A stretch of 64,000 bases of DNA from Beauveria sp. NWAFU-1 (GCA_024472245.1 JANBXD010000001.1:4092001-4156000), one strand, 5' to 3'; shown: positions 43,601 through 55,373, counted from the stretch's first letter. Notes: generated from the letters alone by a model not told the origin. Numbers and translations: made by a program.

Positions 43601-45591
43601 TGCACCGAAATAAAACGCAAAGAAAACCAGAGAAAGTTGCAGCCAATTGTGTGACCAATACTGGCCCTGTATCTGTAAGCTGAGCGATTGCCTGGCTCGG
43701 TACGTCGGACATGCCGGGCCAGCGCGACACCAGCCCACCGCCTGTCAGGGTTGCCAGTGGCCAAGCCGGCTGGGGCATCCTCCAGAGTCCTTGAGAGCTT
43801 GGCTGCCCCGGGGGGAAAGGGAAGATTCTGGGTAAGGTGACGGTCGAAATGAGGGCGGGACAGAATTTTTCTCGGGGCAGCATTATAGCGCAGTGATTAT
43901 AGCCTCCACTGCTGCGGGTGAAGTTGTCTCGTCGTGGAGTCTTGCCGCTCTTTCCAGCAGCCGCGACAGATACCAAGTAATCAAATGCCCAGATACGACT
44001 ATTCTGACGATACATGTCGATTTCACGTGTGTCGCGGGTGAGTGATTCGAGACAGCCCGTCACAAGGAGCCGAGGCGTAGGCGCCGCCGCCGCGCCGCCT
44101 CCGGTTTTTAGTGTACGCCAGGGGGGGCCAAGGGCGTGGCCTGTCCTTTCAAGTGTGCTGGACCATGTGGCTGCATGGGATTCTGTTTTTAGGCCAATTC
44201 GTCTCTGCAGAGAATGACGGCCACGGCCGCTGAAATGATTACCACGCACCTGTTATTGAGAGTTGCTCCGTGGGTGCAAGGGGTGGTGCAGGGGAGGGTT
44301 ATGCGCTAGAGTCTGGCGCTGCGGGGCGAGTCTGGGGAGTGTGGCGTTGGTGGGCTTTAGTGGTGGAGGGTTGTAATTGCAGGGCTTGCAGGGAGTCAAG
44401 CAGGCAGTTATAATTCATTACCTATATGAGTACCTACGGATACTGAAAGGTAACTACACGTGTCACCCACCCACCACTTCATGATGTATAACATTAGATA
44501 CTCTTCATTATTCAGATAGGTACCCACGGCACCCTAGTAGCACCTTGCGCGGGACTGTACACCTCTCATAACACTTGTTTGGACTTTCGGCCCACTCGCT
44601 GGAGCGGTTGACAGCAGCCACCAAGCATCACGCTAGCGGGCCACCACGGCCCAAATGTACCAAAAGAGTGTGGCGTCTTGTCTGGCTTGGGTTGGTATTG
44701 TTAGTTTTCGGACCTCTGAGAGGGCGAGCTCCGGCCGTGGCAAGTGCTTGCATGATTCAGTGGTGGTTGTGGCGAGGCGGCTTTACGGAAAGATTGGGTT
44801 AGGCATGTCTGTGCCTACAGCAACCCTCATATGTACCTACCTATGCTGTAAATGTACAGTTGTAGAAAATCCCGGTACTTGGATCACTGCAATACCATAA
44901 TACCAATTAGAGGCTGCTTCTCCGGCCGAATTGGTATGCCTCTCCCGTACTAATTACACTAGTCCATGGTGGCGTCCCAATCCTGCGAGACAGTCGAGAG
45001 GCACGAGACGCAGCAGTTGATCAGTGAGGCCAGCCCAGCTCAGCCCAGCTCACTGCCCAGCTCACTGCCCAGCTGTTCCGAGTTCTTGAACCGAAAATCA
45101 TTATATTATAAAAAGAAAAACACAATGATATTTGCATGCTGCTTGGTGGGTCTCTGCAACGCCGAAGAGAGCCTAGGGTGCCAAGTGCCAGGGTCCATGC
45201 CATCTTGACCTTGCACATACGAATAGTTCCCCCATCCAGCTGCCACTCTACGGGTACATCCAGCCAGGTTCCCCCCCCCATGCCTCTTGCCTCCCTCCTG
45301 CCTCCGTCTCGCTCTTCTACTCACAAGCTAAATACGCAACCACCATCCCTTTTGCGCTCCAATTACTTAAATACTAGTCCATCGCCATTTTGTTATTTAC
45401 CCTCCCTTTTTGCTCTTTTGCTCTTTTTCTCTTCCTCTCTTCCCCTAGTTGGAGTTGCTCTTCCTCTTCGTCTCTCGACCTCGGACCTCCTTCGCTTTCT
45501 CTCGCTTGTCGCATTGACCTAGGCCTCCCTCTCACCCCCTTGTATCTGTTTATCGTCGACACCGAATTGCAAGTTTCACGAGTTCTTCGCC
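40625..45591. other. 5-kb gene-poor region
   Basis: I find no recognisable protein, tRNA or rRNA. The longest open frame (minus, 43491-44249, 252 codons) has an unlikely composition and no similarity I know. A short tandem repeat lies near 45029-45075. The stretch from 45290 to 45590 is strongly CT-rich and is probably the leader and promoter of the DUF3712 gene. It could hold degraded mobile DNA, but no terminal repeats were found by eye. Confidence 0.5.
45029..45075. repeat. Short minisatellite
   Basis: This is about four imperfect copies of a unit built on CCCAGCTCA(CTG), first as CAGCCCAGCT twice, then as CTCACTGCCCAG twice. Confidence 0.75.
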
Positions 45592-46927
45592 ATGTCTGAC
45601 AAGAACGAGGTTTATGCCACTGAGCATGTCGCTCCCCAGCCTGGCAAGAAGGCCGCCATCAAGCGTCACTGCCAGCGCTTCTGGTGGCTGCATCTCATCA
45701 TTTTTGTCCTGGTTACCGTTTTTGTTGTCCTAATGACGTGAGTTGACGCCCCCAATCACTTTTGCTCGTGACTCTTTCCATTTCGCCTCGAAAAGCAGAC
45801 AAACCATACTCGTCTCTCGCTATTTGCCATGCAATAGTAGCGCGGGTAGGGCTGCTCGAGTTGGGGTCTTGTGGCTTTGGTCTAGAGTTTACACTATCCC
45901 CAGCCCAATCCACACACACTCGACGAACTGTCTTGCGCCAGCGCCGCCTGAACTCAAGTCTCAAGGAACCCAATTGCATGGTCTTTTGAGAATTCCATGC
46001 TGATCATGTCGACTTTACAGAATATTTGTCGCTATCCCCAGAATCGCCCAGGACAAGATTAACCAAGCCAAGCTGGACATTGTCGCTGTCAAAATTAGCA
46101 ATACCACCCCTACCTCGTACCAAATGACCATCGACTCGACCATTTCCACCGATGGCACTGTCAAGGCCGACATTGATGCCTTTGCCGGCGACATGTATCT
46201 CGAGGACACGGACGACAAGACTCCCTTTGCCGTCCTCGACTTTCCCCCTACCAACGCCAACAAGCACTCCAACGTCAAAATCGACCAGCATGTCGAGATC
46301 AAGAACATGGACGCCTTTAACAAGTTTAACACTTGGTTCGTCAACAATGAGACGCTCAAGATTGGCATCAAGGGCAACACCAAGGTCCAACCCAAAGGTC
46401 TCAGCAAAAAGTACGATGTCACCTTTCACAAGGTCCTCGAGGTCAAGGGTCTCAATCTCTTCAAGGGCATCAAGGTCACTAACCCCCGCGTCACCCTCTC
46501 TGTCGACAACGGCACTGACCCCAACTTCCGCAACTTCTATGCCCAGACCGAGCTCCCCAATCCCTCGCACTTTTCTCTTGATATTGGCAACACCGTGTTT
46601 GACAACTACTTTCTTGGCCAAAACCTCGGCAAGCTCTACATCGATAATCTTTCGCTCGTTCCCGGTACCAATACTGTCAATGTCACCGGCAGCCTTAATC
46701 AGGGCCAAATCATTGTCCTCGCTGGCGGAGCCAAGCCCTACTGCGAGACTGGTGTCGCTGCTTTCAGTCTGATCGGCAACAATGTCACCCGCGACGGTGT
46801 AGAGATTCCTTACTTCCAGTACGCTCTGGCCCACGCCAACCAGACGGTCGAGCTCAACATTACCGACACCCTTCGCTCCTCCAACATCCCCGCCTCTGTC
46901 AAGTGTGCCAAGGGTGTCACGAAATAG
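45592..46927 (+). CDS. DUF3712-type membrane-anchored protein (Tag1/LEA-2-like)
   Basis: Two exons (45592-45737, 46021-46927) encode 350 residues; the 283-nt intron is unusually long for this window. A cytosolic N-terminus (MSDKNEVYATEHVAPQ) precedes one membrane helix (WWLHLIIFVLVTVFVVLMTI). The large lumenal or external part contains beta-rich LEA-2/DUF3712-like segments (ISNTTPTSYQMTIDSTIS, LTIGI-like KIGIKGNTKV, VTNPRVTLSVDNG) and several N-glycosylation sequons (NTT, NET, NVT, NQT, NIT). Homologous yeast Tag1 sits in the vacuolar membrane and helps end autophagy; whether this protein does so is unknown. Codon use is highly biased (C-ending), hinting at strong expression. Confidence 0.82.
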
Positions 46928-47379
46928 TCGTTGTATAACCACTGTTTCGACTGTACGATGATCGGAGATGGCGATGCGAGTTTATGAGTACTCTTAATAC
47001 TGGGTCTATTGTCTGAAACGACCTATGATTTCGGCGCATATTTTTAAAGTTGGATAATGGGGAAGGATTCGAAATGTTGACACGAATGGGAACCAGGCTT
47101 TTGCGCTCCAAGGGAGGAAGAAGCCATTGTACATTGCTCGGCGGGCATTGCCCTCAAGTTGCGTTGTGTAGAAACCACGACAACTTCGCTGCACTGCTCG
47201 GGTAGCAGCGCACTCTCAAGATACCTCGATTTGCTAGTTATAAGGCCGGATGCCTCAATTCAATGGTGATTTCAATGCAATGGGTATCAATGTTTTTTTT
47301 TTTGGTACATAGAAAATGTGACTGTAGCGGCAGTTGGCATCTTGTATAAATTATGTCGTTTGCGAGGTCGAGGTCTGAT
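46928..47379. other. Convergent 3' spacer
   Basis: This holds the 3' flanks of the DUF3712 gene (+) and the HCNGP-like gene (-). No gene is seen. Confidence 0.6.
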
Positions 47380-48270
47380 TCATTGCCATGCGCCTTTTCG
47401 CTTCTCTCTCAGCCCGCCTCCTCCCGCCGCCGCCCTCGCCGTCTCTCTCTCCTTTGCCACCTTTTCCCTGCTCCTCCTCAACCCGTCTCGAAACGCCCAC
47501 TCTGGAAACGCGTCCGGGTCCCACATCTCCGCCGCCAGCGTCGTCTGGTACTGCAAAGCCTTTTTTCTCTGTCTACCTTGTCCACCACCACCACCACCCG
47601 GCGGCAAGACGTCGACAAAGTCCAACAATTTATCCATCAGAGCGGGATTGCGCAGCGCAGACGACTGCTCGAGCTTGGCGTTGAGATGTGTGCCAGTTTT
47701 TTTGAGCGCGAGGAATTGTTCGAACTTCTTGGTGGTTGCCGAATAGGAGGAGGAGGAGGAAGGGGAGCGGGAGCGTGGTGGTGAGGGGGGAATGTCAAAG
47801 TTGGGAATAGAGGGGAGGGTGAGGTCGTGGATGAGGGAGCGGGTGGTGGTGTACGGAGAGGAAGGGGACGGAGAGGAGGAGGAGGCGGATGCGGAGGGAA
47901 GGGCCACGGGCGGAAGGGATGGGCCGAGAGGTAAGGCGCTGCTGGGAGGAGGAGGGAGTGAGGCGCCGGGGGCGCGTGGCGCGTGTGGTTGTGGTGATGG
48001 GACAGCAGCTGTACGAAATGTGAGAAGATAGGTCTCTCGGGGCTGTTGGTTGGGCTAATTGACTCACGGGCTGCGGGCTTTGGCGCCGTTGCTACCGCGG
48101 GCTGTGACGTTTGTGGTTGAGGTTGCGTCTGACAGCATTCGTTAGCAGATGATCTGGAATAGGTTTTCTTGCACGCCGCGTACCTGTTTTGGAGGCGGGG
48201 GAGCCTGAATTTGAGGCTGCTCGTCGGCGCTGTCTTCATCGCTGCTGGCGTAGCTAACCAAGCCGGCCAT
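47380..48270 (-). CDS. HCNGP / SAP30-binding-protein-like nuclear protein
   Basis: Three exons (48184-48270, 48068-48128, 47380-48008; introns 55 and 59 nt) encode 258 residues. The opening MAGLVSYASSDEDSADEQ is the acidic start typical of this family (SLVAYGSDSE-like). A long Pro/Ser/Ala-rich linker follows. The HCNGP core is HLNAKLEQSSALRNPALMDK, LLDFVDV and the late block LAAEMWDPDAFPEWAF. Members are nuclear and have been linked to transcriptional repression via SAP30 and to splicing; the exact fungal role is not established. A Gly-rich loop interrupts the core. The terminal segment is basic (LRRSREKVAKERE). Confidence 0.82.
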
Positions 48271-49114
48271 GGTTTTTCGAGATTGGTCCCGTTGCGTGGT
48301 TGTGAGATTGATAGAGATGAAGTCGAGAGGAAGTCGTTGTGCAAAGCTCTAGGTGTGAAAGTGGGGCAGGTGACCGGTAGCTTGTTACACGTTCGGCGTG
48401 TAAGTGACGGCACAGCAAGTTGGAGTACAAGAATCTCGACAATTGTTTAACATCAGTCAGTTTTCTTCTGCCTAGTTTAAAAATCTCACGGACCGGTGAG
48501 TCCCGAGTTAGCTCTTCGCTATTCGTCTTTATTCTTTGATTGATGTGCGCCGAGAATATGACGTATCTAGCAAATCTACGAGCCGTGAGAAATGCAGCCC
48601 ACCAACGTTTGTACTACAATGCATGATTTATGTGGCTAGTTCTCGACGAAGTCAAGGCGTATATAAGTCTGGCCACAGTCAGAGGAGAAGTAGAGGGTGC
48701 GGTCGTGACAAAACCGAGGGTAACTACGTTGGCTTGTGCGCTACCCGGAAAGCTTCAAGTTGAGGCGAGGCTGATTACTTCTCGACCGCGACTATAAGTC
48801 GAGGACCAATCAATGCACGTATGGCGGCCTCGGCGTACCGCTATCGAGTGTTGATTCAGGTGCTGTTTGCGGTATGTTGTAGTATGAATCATTCGGGCTT
48901 GTTGGCAATGCTACTCGACAATTCGAAGCTCCACGCGGTGATTCCAGTCAACAAGATGAAGGTGCCAGAATGAACGAAAAGATTTGTTTGGTACGAGAGC
49001 CTTGACTGTTCAACGTCTATATGCGAGAAATACAAAGGCACCATCGAGGGATATCAACATCTGATTGTGATATAAAAGTCATTCTCGCGTCGCTGTGCAA
49101 ATTGTGTACAATAT
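48271..49114. other. Spacer between HCNGP-like and FKBP genes
   Basis: Both flanking genes are on the minus strand, so this holds the promoter of the HCNGP-like gene and the 3' flank of the FKBP gene. I see no gene or clear motif. Confidence 0.55.
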
Positions 49115-49966
49115 TTACAGCTCCTCTTTCTAAAGGAGGAGTAAGGAGAAGAGGCGCTCACGTTAGCGGATTGCGCCCACAGAGTATACGGCGAATGACT
49201 TCAATAGGATTTACCTTGACGGCCTCGTCATCGCCCTCGGGCGCAGTGGCGTCGTCGACCTCCTCGACCTTTTTGGGGGGTTCCACGCCGGCAATGCCGA
49301 CGAGCTCGGTCTCAAAGACTGGCTGATGTTAGCTGGCTTGTTATGCAGATAAGGATCGTAGACGGGACGCACTGAGAGTAGCGCCGCCGGGAATGGGGCC
49401 GATGCCGCTGGCGCCGTAGCCAAACTCGGGTGGAATCGTGAGCGTTCTAGAGGAGCATGGTTAGCATGCTTTGGCAGACTGTCGTGCCTTTTGAGGGGTT
49501 CGACGCACCTCTTCTCGCCAATGCACATGTCGAGAAGACCTTGGTCCCAGCTAATTTGACAGATTGAATGTTAGCGATTGTAGATTCGTATGGTGGCTTC
49601 GCGCCTGGCAACTTGCCCCTTGATGACCTGGCCAGCGCCAACCTTGAAGTCGAGCGGGGTGCCGCGGTCGTAGCCTGCGAATTACGACTCCATTAGCAAT
49701 GCACTCAACAATCGAGTTGATGAAACCTCTAGAGACGGGCAGCAGCGGCTGCTCGATGGGCAAAAAAAGACGGGGGGAGACGCACTGGCATCAAATTGAG
49801 AACCGTCGGCGGCGAGGGTGCCGCGGTAGTGCATCGAGACCTTATCGCCCTTTTTGGTCTTGCGCTCGCACTCGACCTTGTGGGTGACATCAATCTTGAG
49901 CTCGGCTGCCGCGGCCGCGGTGGCAGCAAGGGCCGCAATGGCAGAGATGACGATGGCGGTCTTCAT
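49115..49966 (-). CDS. FKBP2-type ER peptidyl-prolyl cis-trans isomerase
   Basis: Six exons (49786-49966, 49617-49674, 49509-49550, 49373-49446, 49215-49318, 49115-49129) encode 157 residues. A signal peptide (MKTAIVISAIAALAATAAAA) is followed by one FKBP domain: VSMHYRGTLAADGSQFD, LDFKVGAGQVIKGWDQGLLD, GEKRTLTIPPEFGYG, IPGGATLIFETELVGI. The active-site pocket residues of the family (Y, F, D, V, I, W) are in place. Intron 2 (49551-49616) uses a GC donor (AAGG|GCAAGT). The last exon of 15 nt encodes only KEEL plus the stop, an HDEL/KDEL-like ER-retrieval tail. An acidic linker precedes it (EEVDDATAPEGDDE). The enzyme accelerates prolyl isomerisation of folding proteins in the ER. Confidence 0.92.
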
Positions 49967-50639
49967 GGTTGTGGAATTGGGTTTGTGGAAGAAGAGGAAG
50001 ATATGCGGGCGGTAAGGGACGCTTAAGATAGGCCACATTGCTCACTGTAGATGAGCCCCGCTCGGCCAGAGTGGAGGTGGAAATCTAGGTACACTAGAAA
50101 GTGGTGGGGGGGTGACACATGGACCTGGAGGTACCTGCCTAGGTACCTGGGGTTAGTGGTTTGTTTTCTGGTCGTCAGCTTGTTAAAAATCACCATGGAA
50201 GGCAGTATATCGCTGCGGCTTTGCCTTTGGTGTTTCAGAGTATAGAATCGAAACTAGCACTGTTGTTTTACGTGGTGTACTGCGCTTCTCTAGATTCATT
50301 GTTTCCTCCTCTGCTGCCTTCTTCAGGCTCTTTCTTATCTTAGGCAGTCAGTCCCAAGATACTCGTCTCATACTTATCCATCAATCGTCAATTCGAGTGG
50401 CAAGAAACCTCAATCCTGATAGCGGATGAGGTGTGTAAAACGTGCGGGGACCATTGAGCTCCCATGGCTCAAGCCTATTCATGTTTCAATTTGTGCTACC
50501 CTATTTCGACCGACTTGCCGTTTTGCCAGACCACTCGGTCAATCCCCAGATACCAAGAGAACTCTACCGATGTGAGGAGGTATGACATATCGTTTGCAAC
50601 GACGCAATTGCCATCGCCGATTCATAGGCTTCGGTTCCT
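49967..50639. other. Upstream region of the FKBP gene
   Basis: No gene is seen. Near 50128-50149 overlapping AGGTACCT/CCTAGG palindromes occur, a kind of sequence scattered in many fungal promoters. The promoter of the FKBP gene must lie here. Confidence 0.5.
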
Positions 50640-51373
50640 CAGAGACGGGCTGTGAAGCAAGACCCAGGAGCCACTCTGGCCGGCTTTTAAGCTGTCCATC
50701 ACGTTTATTACCAAAAGACGCGTCAAGTTTCTCAGACCTTGCAGCGTCAGAAGAGGCGGTCAGCGCTCGAGTAGTTGTGATGCGTCCTTATAATCGCTAG
50801 TCTCATCGTACGAATGGCTCCTTTCTTGAAGACTATCCTGTATATCGTGTGTCAAGTTCAGCGCAACACTTCGTAGGTGCGGCAGGGTAGAAAGAGCTCT
50901 CATAAGCCTCGGCGCAGATCTGTGATAACAGAGTCTGTGGAAATACAACTACTGAAATGCTCATCTACTACTCCGCCCTTCATGTTGAGGAAAATCACCT
51001 ACGGACCAATGCGCTGCAGCTGCGGAAGCCTGTTCATAGCTGTCTCACTTCTTGTCGTCCTAGATCGGAAATGGTCATCATTTATCACATCTCTATTGGG
51101 AAGAAGAATCTGTGTTGGATTTTAAGCCGTGGGACCGACTCAAGTAATGCTGAAGCAGTGATAGTTCCGATTGGTAACAAATCTCGAGACATCGCCTAAG
51201 CTGAACCGAACAGATATATTGAAGTCGCTCAATTACCGAACACAGACTCCACAGAAGCACTCAATAATTGATCTGGAAAGAAGCTATTGGACCTCAGACC
51301 TCGAAAGCTCTGTGATCTGGGTAGAATTATCACTTATGAGACGAAGCATGTCATCAGGCACTCGAGACGCCAT
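50640..51373 (-). pseudogene. Relic of an F-box-like gene (paralogue of the next one)
   Basis: The minus strand from 51373 encodes MASRVPDDMLRLISDNS, which resembles an F-box beginning, but the frame is soon broken by stops. Farther along, MRALSTLPHLRSVALNLTH and DIQDSLQE match in position and wording the segment LALSNAASLKSLVLHFTR, DIPDILRM of the neighbouring gene at 52070-53850. Another fragment, LRNLTRLLVINV and HSPSLRN, corresponds to its FKNLTRLTLLNIF and QNPSLEH. Stops and frame changes separate the pieces, so this is a decayed copy. Limits are approximate; the middle (about 50960-51330) is barely recognisable. Confidence 0.55.
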
Positions 51374-52069
51374 CGGGGGAAACGGTTCATAAATTCTGGA
51401 GTCGCACATGCTTTGAAAGGGAGAGAGTTGGCAGCTAAACTCTGAGATTTGTTAGATATCTACCCAAGTGCCCAGGTTGTATGGAGCTGGGCTGCCAGCT
51501 GCCAGCAAACAGATGCCCTCGCAAACAGAGCTTGACTGGGAGATGCACGCTGCTCCTGCTCACCCTCTACATTACGTTGACAGCAATGTAAGTAGTCTCA
51601 GTATCTCCAGCCACCTTCGGAGGTGAAGCTCCACGATCCTAGTTAGCTGCAAATTGCCTCAAGGTATAATATTAAGCGCCATGATGCGCCGCTGAGGCTC
51701 TGTTTGCTTCCATGCCCAAGGAAGAGGTTTTCTCGGTCCGGGCATAATTGTCCTCTACACAGCTAATTTACGAGATGAACATTGGAGATCGTTTGTTTGT
51801 TTCCATGAATCTGACTTTTTCGGCTTACGTAGCGCAATAGTTAATGCTTAGATCCTCGTAGAGCGTCGCAGAAGTGAATATGGCTCGTGCTCGGAGCTTC
51901 CGTTTGCTTTCTGATATACCTGTTCGCCAAGCTTCGGTCCCTGACCCGACTTCTCTCGCACACACCCTACGGAGGCGTTCCACAACAAAGCCTCATTCGA
52001 TTGCATCTTATTCTTGTTGCTTCATGATCACCTTTTCGTTTTGCTTCTCAATCTTGAACAACTTGGATA
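51374..52069. other. Spacer between divergent F-box-like relics
   Basis: This is about 700 bp separating the two starts. No gene is recognised; it presumably holds the former promoters. Confidence 0.5.
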
Positions 52070-53850
52070 ATGGCGGCTTCCACTATAGGCCAGTGTCTCG
52101 ACATCCTCAACCTGCTTGGCGACCATGTAAGTAGGCGCAAGTGCTATAGTAGCCCGAAGCCATCGATTCTAAGCCATTGATTCGCAATTTCAGGTCAACA
52201 ATAAAAAGCTACTCTACAACCTCTGCCTCGTCAGCAGACACTTCAACCATGTTTTCTCCAAGCGACTGTGGAGATGCCTCGAGTTCAATGACCTTAACAC
52301 GAACTGCTTTACACATGATGAAAGGCGAGGCATCATCCTCCAATCCCCGAGCTTACAGCATACCAGGATTCTCATTTACAACATTTGCAAGTTGTATTAT
52401 GACTCTGAATTTGATGCCGATGAAGTCTTACAGGATTGGGAAGCCGAGCTTGCTGAGTTGGTGCAAAAACTCCCGAATCTGGAGAGCATCGTGTGCGTGA
52501 AGACGACGACACACCCATCGCTCGACTAACAGATTGTATAGCGCTCATAAGCTGGAAGTATCCAACGACATTATGCTAGCACTCTCCAATGCAGCTTCTC
52601 TTAAAAGTCTTGTATTGCACTTCACTAGAGATATTCCAGACATCTTGAGGATGAGGGACACTCCTGATCTACATGAATATGAGACGAAGGCATTCTGGTA
52701 CTATCGTCCTTGCTGCATTCTCCCACCCTTCAAAAACTTGACACGACTCACACTGCTCAATATATTTGGGGAGTTGCGCTACTGGTCGAAATGGGGTTTG
52801 AATCTACTATGTCAAAACCCGTCGTTGGAACACCTCAGCTTCTCATTCGGGATTATGACCGGAGGGATGATTGCGGACAAGATGAGCGGATCGGATTCAG
52901 AGTTCCCATGCGTGACTTTCCTCTCTGACTTGTGCAACAGGTATGGTAATCAGTCTAGCAAGCAGTTGAAGCTACGGTCGCTTCGTCTCGGCACGCCGAT
53001 TCAGTGTCCAGATCTCCCGACACTCTCAAAACTAACAGATACTACTTACCTTGAGGATATATTTATGGACCCCAGGTTAGTACACACCTTGCTCTCTTGA
53101 TGACTACCCGCCTGAGCTAGAGTTCCTTCGTCATATCAATATCTAATATGCTTCTAGAATGGAGGAGGAGGAGGAGGAGGAGGAGGGGCAGGTCTACGCA
53201 GCGCTGGATGTGCTTTTACCAGATGCAACGCCGTCCTTACGCCGCCTCAGCATGAGACATTTTGACGACGCTGTCATGGAGTTTTGGGAGCGTTCCTTGG
53301 TCACTGATCGGAGACTTTCAATTTTCTCCGTCCGATTACCCCGCACAATTCGCGAAAATATCTTAGTCTGCTGGCAGAGAGCGTCCCTAGCATCGGTTTC
53401 TTTGTTTGGGGCCAGCCTCAGGACGAGTTATATTTGCGTGGCAACAGCTACCTCATAAACATTGGCGTTTCTACTTACTCTAGAACTTTGGATGAGCAAC
53501 TCAATGCAGGCGAGAAGTTTCTAGAGTTTTGCGAGCAGCTCGGCAGCATGGGGAGTCTGGAGGCATTATGGCTCAACGCAAACACCAAGATCAAGTCCCA
53601 TGCATCAATCACTCCTACACAAGCCTGCAAGATACAATTTGTACTGTCGAATCTAGCGGCCTCGTGTCGTCGCTTGCACTATGTCAAACTTGACAGGTTA
53701 GCATGGCGCATCCATCCCAAGGTCCGACATACGAAATAGCAGGTCTGCACTTTCGAAGAGATTGATGCTTGGGAGGCGGCAGCGGAAGGCCCTGCCGCGT
53801 TTTGTTTACCGGAGCCATTGGGACGCGATGTGGTCCATGAGGACTGGTGA
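52070..53850 (+). pseudogene. F-box-like / leucine-rich protein gene with disabling lesions
   Basis: Exons 52070-52126, 52194-52492, 52542-53075 and from 53158 are separated by good GT-AG introns (67, 49 and 82 nt). The N-terminus (MAASTIGQCLDILNLLGDH, LYNLCLVSRHFNHVFSKRLW) resembles an F-box, followed by degenerate leucine-rich segments (LKSLVLHFTR, NLTRLTLLNIF, PSLEHLSFSFG, LKLRSLRLG). In the fourth exon the protein-like reading shifts frame between about 53285 and 53330. It continues as SLLAESVPSIGFFVWGQPQ and GSMGSLEALWLN to an in-frame TAG at 53737-53739. Beyond that the same frame resumes with protein-like VCTFEEIDAWEAAAEGPAAF up to TGA at 53848. One frameshift plus one nonsense codon make this a probable recent pseudogene. 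Intact members would be SCF substrate adaptors. Confidence 0.65.
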
Positions 53851-55328
53851 CGATTCCCAGTATTGAAAGGGTGAGAGACGAGGGAGAAAGGAAAATATCT
53901 TGCAAAGACAAATGGCTTTAGTTCTTATTGAAGGAAAAGCCAAGGCGCTGTTGAGACTGAGAAATTGAGGGGCATCGCGACGACGTCACAAAGTGTTAGC
54001 TTTAGGCCTAAGGAATTCACTGCCATTTCGATTTTTTACCGTTTTCGTCTGATCTGTACATTTGGTTCATATTCAGCTCGTCACTGTCAGGGCTTGCGTC
54101 AGAGGCGTCTGCAGCCAGGGGCGGGTGAACTAGGACTGGCAGTGCAGTCCATTGGGCTGCGCCTCACCCCAACTCGATAATTCCATCGTCATCAGTTATC
54201 CAAAAACAACAGAAGCAAAAATTGCTTGCCTTGTCATGTGGCACAGCACCGGCCGTTGCAGAAAGAAGAAGAAAAACTCTTCTCTTTGCAAACAAAGGCG
54301 CAGATGCGCGCATTGTTTCCTCGTTTTTGCGTGATGCATGCAGCGACCGGGGGGGTTTTTTTTTTTTTTTCTTTTGAGGCTATAAGCCGGGTTATCCTGA
54401 CACATCACAAGTCACCGAACACACGCATGTTTGCGTCTGCAGCCCAACGCTCGTCGATTTGTCTGAGATGGAGGGGAGGGAAGGAGGGGGGTGAAGAGCC
54501 GGCTGGCACATGCGGTGCTACCCTCCAAAACCTCGTTCTTGGCTCTTCAAGAAGCAAAAGCTTCGGAGGGGCTTGGACGGCCAAGCTTCTGTGCGCGCAG
54601 TGTCACCCGCCAGCTTGCCAGACTGCCAGCCAATCTTTTCTGTTCAATTGCTAGAGTTCCTGAATTGAAGGGAGGGGCAGGCGAGTATACGAGTGACAGC
54701 TGCAGTCACCCCGCCACAACCTTTTGTTCACCATTCTTGACGCTCGGTTACACGGCCGACGTCTCCTCTCTTTCCTCCGAGCAACCTATATTTTTTCCAG
54801 GATTCTGTCATGTCACGCTGCGGCATTTGCTATAATAAATCAGGTACGCATTCTGTGGCTGCTTGCGATCGAGAGAAGTGCGTCGGGACCTTGCAGTGCG
54901 AAGGGGGTGCGCATCAGGTAAGGCTAGAAGCTAGGTAAGCCTGCAAGCCACCTTGATGTCAGTGGGCAAGAGACAGCGCCTAGCAGAGGACGGTGCAGCG
55001 ACAAGCTTTGGGGAAGGCGAGTTGACGTAGGTTGGCGTCGTTGTACACTTTTTCGCAGAGTGTCCGCCGGGCAAAAATGGTCTGGATCGGGGCGGCGGCG
55101 GCGACGGCGGCGCTGCAGCTAGCCGGGCGCGTACATAGCTTGAGGGGCGAACAGGAAACGGGGGGGAAAGCAAGGCAGTCAGTCAGGCCGAAGCTTTTTG
55201 CTGGAGCATCATCAAGTCACGTTTGACCTAGCCTGTGACCTCGACCGGGTTGTCAATGAGTGGGCGGGAAAGCGAGATTGAGGGATTCCCAGGGTTCGCC
55301 TCGCCTCACACCCTTGTCCGCCGTTTTT

Positions 55329-55373
<45 letters not shown>

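Noticed and set aside
43491..44249. 252-codon minus-strand frame in the gene-poor region
   Set aside because: No conserved motif, erratic composition and no supporting splice or start context; similar lengths arise by chance in GC-rich DNA.
46004..46942. 312-codon minus-strand frame
   Set aside because: It is antisense to the DUF3712 gene and reads as Val/Leu/Asp-rich repeats typical of a shadow of codon-biased sequence.
32125..55372. Simple repeats considered as CRISPR-like or telomere-like arrays
   Set aside because: They are plain di- and pentanucleotide microsatellites without spacers, and no TTAGGG array is present.
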